A stretch of 64,000 bases of DNA from Paraspadella gotoi (taxonomy: Eukaryota > Chaetognatha). Below, piece by piece: positions 55,670 through 64,000 of the stretch. The notes beneath the pieces are model-generated. The model was not told the origin of the DNA, made no database searches, and saw only the letters and a program-made list of their open reading frames with translations. The position numbers and the translations under genes are program-made. Within the stretch, counting starts at the first letter, position 1. Every line of letters starts with the position of its first letter. The stretch is taken from the NCBI GenBank assembly GCA_051294375.1, contig JBJCIZ010000028.1:424200-488199 (forward strand), written 5' to 3'.

Positions 55670-55705
<36 letters not shown>

Positions 55706-55837
55706 CTCTAACTCTCCCATATTTCAATATTACTAATCATTTTATACCAATTATACACCCTACGCTTACCATGACGTGACACAAACAATATTTACATAGT
55801 ACAAAATAAAAAACAAAGCGAAACAAAAAAATACAAA
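54538..55837. other. Intergenic region between lipoxygenase and OATP gene
   Basis: About 1.3 kb, AT-rich, with CT tracts at 55638-55720. A 108-codon open frame at 55268-55594 shows an internal repeat (CDPNCENAALGYDPNSDRAA), but I see no start context or family for it. The OATP promoter presumably lies just upstream of 55838. Confidence 0.5.
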
Positions 55838-58800
55838 ATGTCCACCCACCGATCGTGGGCGACTCTCCGCGTCTTCAGCGCCATCTTGTCCGTCATCTTT
55901 TTCACTCAATGGGCGTCGGGCAGTTATCTCTACGCGATGATGACGACGCTAGAGAGGGCGTTCGGTCTCTCCGCCACCGAAATCGGCGGCCTTAAATCAA
56001 TGAGTGAGTAGGATGATTGATCAATTAAAACGTCGATTTATCAATCAATCAATCAATCCCATAAATTCATTGATTCAATTAACTTAGTCAAATTTAATAA
56101 TTAATCAGACGGTCATTAAATTGAATTGTCGTTTATTAAATCTCTAATCAGTGGTCAATATATTTATCTAATCAAACAAATCGATGAAATAAATCAATTA
56201 TTTAATCAATTTCTAAATGAAATTTTAAAAAATAAATCAAAGTTTTTAATCAATCTTTCAATCAAGTAAATCAAATAATCACTTGAAGTAATCAATCAAC
56301 CATAAATAGACAAATAAATCAAACGATTTAATCAAATTATCGAATCAATTCTATCCATAGATCCTAAGTTAGCGATTCAATCAGTCAATCATATTCTTTC
56401 GAATCGACCGATCACCTCAGGCAGCGCCGCCTACGCGATCTTCATGGTGTTCGCAATGATCTCGGCTAAGAAACTTCACGCACCTCGAACCATAGGCGTC
56501 GTCTCTGTTGGAATCGCCCTCGCCTTTTTTGTGGAGGTGAGTCGGCACTATTTTCTTAAAGGGTGTGGACGAACAGATAGAACATGCAACCTCGGTCAAA
56601 CCACTTGACCTTAACAACCTGACCCCGCTCGTTTCCCCCAGTTTATTTACAAAGGTCATTCTTGATCTAAAACTTGTTGCGTCCACAAGGGCCCCATTTC
56701 TGTTTAAATTCCCTGAATTTTTTTTTTTACCCGAATATTAACTATTAATTTTTTACAATTATTTTACTTATGCTTATCCCTAATTCCATACACTGACATT
56801 ACCTCTAACCCTAATCCTTACCCAAAATACTTGGCCTTATCCTGTAACCCTAAACCCAAATTTTTTACCCAAATCTTAATTAAATCTTTCACCATAATCT
56901 TTAATCTAACTTTACCTTATCCATTCAGCTCATCCCTTACCTCTACGGCGCCGGCCGCGGTGCCATCGGCGATACTTCTGGCGCCGGAAATTCTTCGCTT
57001 CCCATCAACATCGACTCGCGGCGACCGTTGTGTCACGACGAGGATATTCAAATGATGTTACAACGTCAACAATGTGGAAGTGATGAAGACCGTGATGAAA
57101 TCCATAAAATTGTAAGTAGTCTTTTTTTTTAATCTGACATGTATAGTTGTTAAAAAGTTTATATTGTGGCAATACATTTACTCTTGCTACCGGACTGAAA
57201 TAATCTGTGAAGAAACCTCAACAGCATAAGAGCAAGTATTCTCTTTTCCCACTGGGCGGCCTCGAGTTTCTGCCTTGTTGATGTCATTACTAGTAAGCGG
57301 GACGGGATGTATAACCCACCTGTAGCGGTGGACTACAGTCAGATCCAAAGTTCCGAAGCTAACTAATAACCGACTATAATTTTTTCCTCCCTTTGTGGCA
57401 TTAAAATATCAAAATATAAAAAATCAAAAACTATCTGTCAATCATAATTGCATAAAATAATTTAACAAGTTACTTGAGATTGTAGTCCTAACACTATGTA
57501 AAAGATTCAAACAAACTTTTTTATACTGTCAAATCCCAAAATCATTCAATAAATCTGTTTTTTTTCATTTCTACTTTCTAGTCAAGCACGTCTCCAACCT
57601 CCAAGGAATCTTTTAACCTGGACTATCTTTTCCTAGCGGCGGGAAAAATCATCACAATGGCTTTGGCACCTTTTATTGTTGTTCTCTACGCTCCTTTCAT
57701 TGACAACAATGTTGAAAACCAAAGGGCAGCCACGTAAGGGCAATCAAAATGAGCGACAATGCAAGCTTCTAGTTATGTTGAAAAATTTAGCTTACCTTAG
57801 AGTTTAAAGATAAAAGCCCAGTGGTTTAATAATTAGCATAATAATAGATATTTAATTACTAAATTTTTTGATTTGATTACTAAAATTTTTGCCTTTGTAT
57901 GTACAATTTATTTCCTTGACCCTTTCCCTTCTTTCCAAAGTTACATCGCCATAATCAAGTCGTCCCAACACATAGGCCCCATCGTGGGCATGAGTCTCGG
58001 CTCATACTTGTCCCAAATCCCCGTGGACCTGAATCCTATAGACCTCAACCCCGGAGACCCACAGTTTGTAGGGGCATGGTGGATTGGAATACTAGTATTT
58101 GGGCCGATGCTGCTCTTTGCTTCTTTCCCTATGATGTTCTACCCGGAAAAACCATCTGAGGTAAAAAGTATTTGTTGAATTATTTAATTGTTTTAGTTGT
58201 TCTAGTTGTCTTTACACTTTTATTTGCCTATTTTTACAATATCTTCTTAAGGCCTATGAAAAGAAAGGGATTGAGATTGAAAATTACGCTGTAGATGAAA
58301 TTGTTGACGATGAAAAAGACGATGAAAATAACCTGAGAAAGGTTAGTGAGTTAATCATAATAACCATATTTAAATCTATTAGTATAATGAAATGTCGATT
58401 TTAAACAGATCATCTATCTTTAAATCCAGAGATCAACCATCAAAGATATGGAGATTAATGAAGATACTATAAATAGCTTGAGCAACAAAAAGAGTATAAT
58501 TGCATTTTTCAAGTCATCTTGGCTTTTTTTGGTGGCCTTTTTAAAAAATGTCTGGCAAGTGTTCACCAATAAGATTTGGTTTTGCTGTTGGTTGGCAGAC
58601 CTCATTGCCGGATTTGGATGGGGAGGAATGTTAACTTTTTTACCCAAGACTTTGGAATTACAGGTTCTTTGTTTTTATTTACTAAATAACAAAATAAATC
58701 ATTGTATAAATTAAATACACCTCCTCCTATTCCCTCCTTTTTACCTGCTTCCCCGCAGTACAGCTTTCCCCCATGGCAGGCGAGCTTAATTCTAGGTCTA

Positions 58801-60588
58801 GTTATTGGTGGAGGCGGCTGTATCGGCACTATCATCTCAGGTCTCATAATCAGGCGACTCAATCTGCATCCACCAGGAATGGCATTGCACGTCGCCTTCA
58901 CGCGCGTGATCTATGTCTGCTGTCTCCTTGTTATGTTGTTTCTAACTTCAGATGGAGTAAGATGAGAAATGAGGGTTATTTTTTAAAACTTTGGGTTGAT
59001 ATTAATGTATTAATATATTAATGTATTAACCAAATTCATAACCTTAACCTAAACCTTTGAACATAAAAACTAACTCCGTTCTGAATTTTAAGTAAAATGG
59101 GATATTTTGGGAAAATAAGGGCGATATCTGTTAGTTTGGAAAATCACGTGCCTTTGATTGCATTTAGTCGAACATCCATGGAGATATAGACGCGCAGTCC
59201 GGACTAAAGATTCTTAACGCAGACTGCAACATGGGATGCAACTGCAACCAGCAGGTTGTTATTGTCATTGTTTGCCATTTAGCCTATTGCAGATAAAAAA
59301 AGATACAGTTTGAGCGAAAGAGAGAGAGAAAAAAAGAGAGAGAGTGATATTGACTCAAAATCAAAAGTAAAATCCTCATAGGCCGTTTTGACTCTTGTTG
59401 AAAGCAATGGTTAGTGGACACTGGACTTAATCATTGATTTTTCACATCCCAGGCTTTCTCTTCCGTTTGTGGCGAAGATGGCAAGAACTACTTCAGCCCC
59501 TGCCACGCGGGCTGTCGGTCGGTCAGTCAGTCCTTCTCTGACAATCGCCGTCGATTCTTAAATTGCTCCTGCGTTGGAGATGGAAACGGGGAAGCGGTCG
59601 AAGGTAAGTCAATTCAGAGTTAAGGATTAGGGTGAGGAAAAAAGGAAGAGAAAGGGGGCAAATAAGAGCCCAGTTTGGTTCAGCAAGTAAGTAAAAAAAT
59701 TAAATCAAATCATTCAATATGATTTAGTTAAATCCTCTTTGTCAATTTAGTTAAAGCTCCTAAATCAATTCAGTTTTATCAAGTCTACCAATCAAATTTA
59801 ATCTATTAACAAAACTAACTTCATCGAGTTAATTAATTCAGTTTTTAATCTTCTTAATCCTAAACAATTTGAACAGTTCAATTTTTGTTTTCTTCAAGGC
59901 TTCTGCCAACGCGACACCCCTGCCAAGGGTTTCGCTTATGCCGCTCTCCTCTTCTGTTGCTTCTTCATTGCCTTCACCAATAACATGTCTCAGTTTCTGC
60001 TTAAATTTCGAGCCATCACCCCGGAGCAAAAGGCTCTTTCGGTCGGGCTAACCTCGCTGACTTGGTCGTTGCTGGCGAACGTGGTCTCCAGCGTGATATA
60101 TGGAAAGTGAGTGATGTAGTTGATAAAGTTGTTGATGGGGGAAAGTATGTATCGCTCTTCGTTATTTTTAAATCCTTACATTTACGCCAAATTCAGAATC
60201 ATCGACTTCTCTTGCTTAATTTGGCGGGAAAAGTGCGGGTCGCGGCAAAACTGCTACTTTTACGACATGAAAAAGTATCACACGATTGTTCACGTTGGTT
60301 GCTCAATTTTTATTTTCATTTCCGCCATTTTTTATTTTGGTAAGGGTCGATTGGTAAGAATGTGTGTATATATATGACTTGGCCTCACTAAGGATATTTT
60401 TTAAATCTACTGCAGGAGCATTTTTTTTCGCTCGTCAACGAAATTGGGATGAATTGGAAGAAAATGAGTTGCAACAAAAAGAGAATAACGAAAATGAAAT
60501 AGCGTTTCTTCGTGATAACAACAATGATGACAATAATAATACATCAAACAAACGCCCGGTTACATCGAGATTACTTATTTGTCAATAA
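55838..60588 (+). CDS. OATP/SLCO-type organic anion transporter 1 (13 exons, complete)
   Basis: Exons: 55838-56003, 56421-56536, 56929-57111, 57582-57733, 57941-58160, 58252-58341, 58430-58663, 58759-58956, 59168-59254, 59453-59603, 59899-60106, 60197-60339, 60416-60588. The lengths sum to 2121 bases, 706 codons plus TAA, and all junction phases agree. The product is a 12-helix plasma-membrane carrier for amphipathic anions (major facilitator fold). Diagnostic text: GSYLYAMMTTLERAFGLSA at the N-terminus, GDPQFVGAWWIGILVFGPML (OATP signature), and a Kazal-like Cys-rich extracellular loop in exons 9-10 (DCNMGCNCN, VCGEDGKNYFSPCHAGC, NCSCV). The C-terminal tail is Asn/Asp-rich. A tandem paralog follows. 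Exon 9 ends on a weak gttgtt donor; otherwise the model is clean. Confidence 0.92.
56040..56400. repeat. ATCAATCAATC-rich intron
   Basis: The first OATP intron is largely degenerate 'aatcaatcaatc' repeat. Similar text occurs in the paralog at 63250-63400. Confidence 0.7.
56775..56900 (+). repeat. Degenerate CCCTAA tract in OATP1 intron
   Basis: Irregular 'taaccctaatccttacccaaa' text, same strand orientation as in knottin introns. Others in this gene pair: 59036-59130 (with the 'gggaaaataaggg' tail), 62405-62650 and 63430-63650 (tail at 63893-63950, split off by a SINE-like insertion). Confidence 0.65.
57235..57380. repeat. Degenerate relative of SINE-like family 1
   Basis: 'aagcgggacgggatgtataacccacctgta' and 'cagatccaaagttccgaagct' parallel the family-1 text 'gagggacggggcgcttaacccgcctgta … gatccgaagctc' but are much diverged, indicating a long history in this genome. 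Confidence 0.5.
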
Positions 60589-60589
60589 T

Positions 60590-60854
60590 GAGGCCTCTAT
60601 GGCAACAGCCGGGTTGCCTGTGATGCCCATTGGGATGGGGCATCTCACTGTTGGCTTTGGGGGCTTCCGACCCTCAGTGACGCCTCCAGTCACTGGCGCG
60701 GTTACCCTAGGACGGTCTCGCTTTGCCAATGCAGAGGGAAGTCGTTAGGACTGTGGATGGAACACTACACTTGGGATGGTGTGTTCCCCCTCTGAGCCAA
60801 TGGATTTGGCTGAAGGATGGTGGACGTGAGGCGGTGTGAATATACCGCCACACC
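60590..60854 (-). repeat. Family-2 interspersed repeat inserted at the OATP1 stop codon
   Basis: Reverse-orientation copy of 19233-19501. It is flanked by the 8-bp direct repeat tcaataat at 60582-60589 and 60855-60862. The left repeat contains the TAA stop of the OATP gene, so the element starts two bases after the stop. Confidence 0.8.
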
Positions 60855-61167
60855 TCAATAATTATTTTTCCGCGTGCATCTTTGAAAGTATATTTGGTGG
60901 ATTTTTATCAATGGTGAACATAATAATAATTCAATAAACAAGCTTAGTAATGCCCTCCGCAAAAAAAATTGATATGCCAGATTTATGTATGATATTATTT
61001 TTTTTAAAACATGAAATCGAACCATATTTTTAGGGAGCAACAATACTATCACCAAAGAACAAAAACAGATAAAAATTTATTCAATAGCATTAGGATAAAA
61101 AAATAATAATGAAACAATTTAAATAAATAAATAAATACAACCAATAAAACCATAAAAAAAAACAACA

Positions 61168-62989
61168 ATGTTGACTCTTCGCCGATCGTGGGCGACTCTC
61201 CGCGTCTTCAGCGCCATCTTGTCCGTCATCTTTTCACTCAATGGGCGTCGGGCAGTTATCTCTACGCGATGATACGACGCTAGAGAGGGCGTTCGGTCTC
61301 TCCGCCACCCAAATCGGCGGCCTTAAATCCATGAGTGAGAAAAAGGGAGGGATAGGGATGGCATGTGATGAAATTGATACAACCAATATAAAAATTATCC
61401 GTTCATTCGATAAATAATTTATCTTGCTTCTGACTTTGGACAGGCTTTGGTGGTTTAAGGCCTCCAACACTCTTTACAATGCAATAACATAGCGGGTCCA
61501 GAGTACTCATATGCGCTACTTCATTCACAGGCAGCGCCGCCTACTCAATTTTTATGGTGTTCGCAATGATCTCGGCTAAGAAACTTCAAGCACCTCGAAC
61601 CATAGGCGTCGTCTCTGTCGGAATCGCCCTCGCCTTTTTTGTGGAGGTGAGTTGATCTGGTAGCGATTATTTCATTTAGATCTTTTTAAATTTTATTTAT
61701 GTATTTTATTTTATTTCATTTTATTTTATTTATTTTATTTTATTTTGATTCATTTAAATTTTCATTCAGCTCATCCCTTACCTCTACGGCGCCGGTCGCG
61801 GTGCCATGGGCGATCTTTCCGGCGCCGGAAATGGTTCCATTCTCGAAGGCCTCGATTTTCGACGTCCGTTGTGTTACGATGAGGAAACGCAAAAAGAGTT
61901 GCGGGGTCAAAAATGCGTTAGTGATGATCATCAATTGGTGGAAAATGTCATTATGTTTTTTTGTTTTTTTTTGTTGTTTTTTTTTTTTTTTTGCTTTATT
62001 TTCCCAGAACTCCTCATTTTATCTTAAATTCATAATTGATTTAATCTTTATTATTAAATTTATAATTGAAGCTTAAGAGTTAGGGATTAGGTTACGTATT
62101 TCAGAATTTTGAATTTCTAATCAATCAAAAAAGTCACTCCTCTTTATATCTCATAATTATATCAAATGATCAATTAATCGTTTAATCAACCAATCAAGTC
62201 CAACTTCCAACCATCTCTCTCAGCCCGGCGCGTCTCCATCCACCAAAGAGTCCTTCAACCTGGACTACCTCTTCCTCGCAGCTGGAAAAGTCATCACGAT
62301 GTCTTTGGCGCCATTTCTTGTTGTCCTTTACTCTCCCTTTATCGACAATAACGTCGAGAACAAAAGGGCAGCCACGTAAGAGAAGAAGCCCCATTTCTGT
62401 TCTTTTATTCCAGAATTTGATTTTTACCTTAATACTTAACCTGAGTATGTTTTTAAATTTATAAACCAATCCTTACCTTAATCACTAATCCTAACCTTAT
62501 GCTGAACCATATCCCTAAAGCTTTAGACCTCGTTTCTAACCCTAACCTTTGACCCTAAACGTTAGTCCCTAACCAAAATCTTTAACCTTAATCACAAACT
62601 AAGTCCTTAAACTTTATAACTAACCTAATCCCTAATCTTTAACTCAGCTTGCAATCATTTATGTCCTTTCTCCTCTCCTACCCCACTCCCTCTCTCTCTC
62701 CCTTTTACCCCCCCTTTCCCCCCCTCACTCAACCCCTAACTTCTCTCAGCTACATCGCCCTCATCAAATCCTCCCAACTCGTCGGCCCCATCGTCGGCAT
62801 GGGTCTTGGCTCTTACTTGTCCCAAGTTCCCGTGGACCTAACTCCCGTAGACCTGCACCCCGGGGACCCGCAGTTCGTGGGAGCCTGGTGGATCGGAGTT
62901 TTGGTCTTTGGGCCTCTGCTGCTCGTGGCTTCGATTCCCATGGTGCTTTTTCCGGAGAGACCGGCTGAGGTGAGAAGAGGAGAGTGATG

Positions 62990-63082
<93 letters not shown>

Positions 63083-64000
63083 TTAATAATAATAAAAACA
63101 ATGATAATTATAGAATTATAGTTATAATAAAATGAAAAAAAAATGTATTTATTGCTTTTATGTAGTCAATTCGTAAAACGGTAAAAGTCAATCACGATGA
63201 CGATGACCAGGATGAAGACCAAGAGGATGAGGTTGTGTATTAAAAAAATATTCAATCATTCAATCAGACCAATCAATCTATCAATTGATCTTTCAATCCT
63301 TTGATTGATCCAATCAATCCTTCAATTACCCATACAAAAAACTAATTCTATCGATCAAACAATCAGATCGATCGATCAATCAATTAATCAATCTTTGGCT
63401 GTTCATTATTTCCAAAATTTAATTTTAATCTTAATATTCAACCTTAATATATTTTTAAACCTATAATCTAATCTTTAATCATTATCCCTAACTTTAATTC
63501 CTAACCCTTACCTATTTCTAAACCCCAAAGTCTTATCCCTAATTATTAATGCTAACCTCTAATATTAATCCCTAGTCCATAACCTTAACCCTAATCATTA
63601 AATTAATCCCCAACCGTAACCCTAAACCTAATCTTTAACTAAAAAAAAAATAAAATTAATTTTTGAAGAGACAGTAATAATTATTATGAGTTAGTGACAA
63701 AGCCGTTCAATATAAACAATCCCTGAGCTTCGGATCAGGCTGTAACAGGCGGGTTAAGCGGCCCGTCCCTCTTAACTGCTTGGCGACATGCGGGCTAAAA
63801 CCCTTGACCTTTGAGTAGGGAGGCAAATGACTTGCCTCCTGCACCAATAACCGCTGATAAACGGTTAGCGGATTTTAGTCCACCATATTCTAAATTTAAG
63901 ACGAAATGAGGCGTTCTGGGAAAATAAAGTCCCAATCTTCTTTTTAAAAATAGGCTTCACCAATGAGAGATAAAAACGACGACGACGACGACGACGACGA
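61168..64000 (+). CDS. OATP/SLCO-type transporter 2, 5' part (runs off window)
   Basis: Exons by comparison with OATP 1: 61168-61334, 61531-61646, 61770-61946, 62224-62375, 62750-62969, 63166-63231; later exons lie outside. The translation is close to paralog 1, including GDPQFVGAWWIGVLVFGPLL and FNLDYLFLAAGKVITMSLAP. Exon 1 is two bases shorter than expected: one T missing in 'catcttttcactc' and one G in 'gatgatacgacg', giving a frameshift after about 20 codons. Because the rest is intact, sequencing error or a recent mutation are both possible. Donors of exons 3 (gtcatt) and 6 (gttgtg) are weak. The pair arose by tandem duplication, with exon 1 nearly identical at the base level. Confidence 0.82.
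62986..63105 (+). repeat. (TAA)n microsatellite in OATP2 intron
   Basis: About 35 uninterrupted taa/aat units. The poly-Leu minus-strand frame here is an artefact. Confidence 0.95.
63712..63886 (-). repeat. SINE-like repeat family 1, minus-strand copy in OATP2
   Basis: Reverse complement shows the same order: hairpin start (tggtggactaaaatccgct), ggaggcaagtcatttgcctc, B-box-like gggttttagcccg, gagggacgggcc, gatccgaagctcagg. It has many substitutions relative to the 20-kb copies, so it is an independent old insertion, and it splits a CCCTAA element. Confidence 0.75.
63972..64000 (+). repeat. (ACG)n at window end
   Basis: gacgacgacgacgacgacga; extends beyond the window. Confidence 0.8.

Overview
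This is a eukaryotic nuclear window, almost certainly from an invertebrate animal. Its genes have many short exons with GT/AG (occasionally GC/AG) introns, and the products are metazoan families: SLC37 sugar-phosphate transporter, C2-lipoxygenase, OATP/SLCO transporters with a Kazal-like loop, and small secreted cystine-knot peptides. The DNA is AT-rich and full of GA/CT microsatellites, SINE-like repeats and Penelope-like retroelement (PLE) pieces. I cannot name the species.

Layout, all genes on +. (1) About 1.9-4.8 kb: 3' exons of an SLC37 gene, present twice in whole or part. (2) About 7.7-54.5 kb: one long lipoxygenase gene. An N-terminal C2 domain (7.7-13.5 kb, several damaged copies) is followed by catalytic exons at 16.3-18.0 kb and the 3' half at 50.7-54.5 kb. 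The exon expected to carry the first iron-binding histidines is not visible; an 807-N gap lies where it should be. (3) The roughly 33-kb lipoxygenase intron contains eight two-exon genes for secreted six-cysteine knottin-like peptides, in two families (A acidic, B His/Tyr-rich). It also holds three copies of a ~7-kb unit, PLE fragments carrying hammerhead-ribozyme-like motifs, and several short interspersed repeats. (4) 55.8-60.6 kb: a complete 13-exon OATP gene (706 codons by my splicing). (5) 61.2 kb to the end: the first six exons of a tandem OATP paralog that runs off the window, with two apparent 1-base deletions in exon 1.

Assembly quality matters for every reading. At least nine gaps are exactly 25 N, and many segments occur two or three times as copies differing mainly by single-base indels, often ending at a 25-N gap. 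This looks like long-read gap filling or unmerged haplotypes, not only biological duplication. Exon copies with frameshifts are therefore best read as error-bearing duplicates unless checked.

No operons, CRISPR arrays, rRNA or convincing tRNA genes were seen. The transporters, lipoxygenase and peptides share no evident pathway. The most interesting parts are the C2-lipoxygenase architecture, the knottin genes nested in its intron with a shared upstream block, the hammerhead-like motifs in the PLE ends, and intronic degenerate CCCTAA elements.
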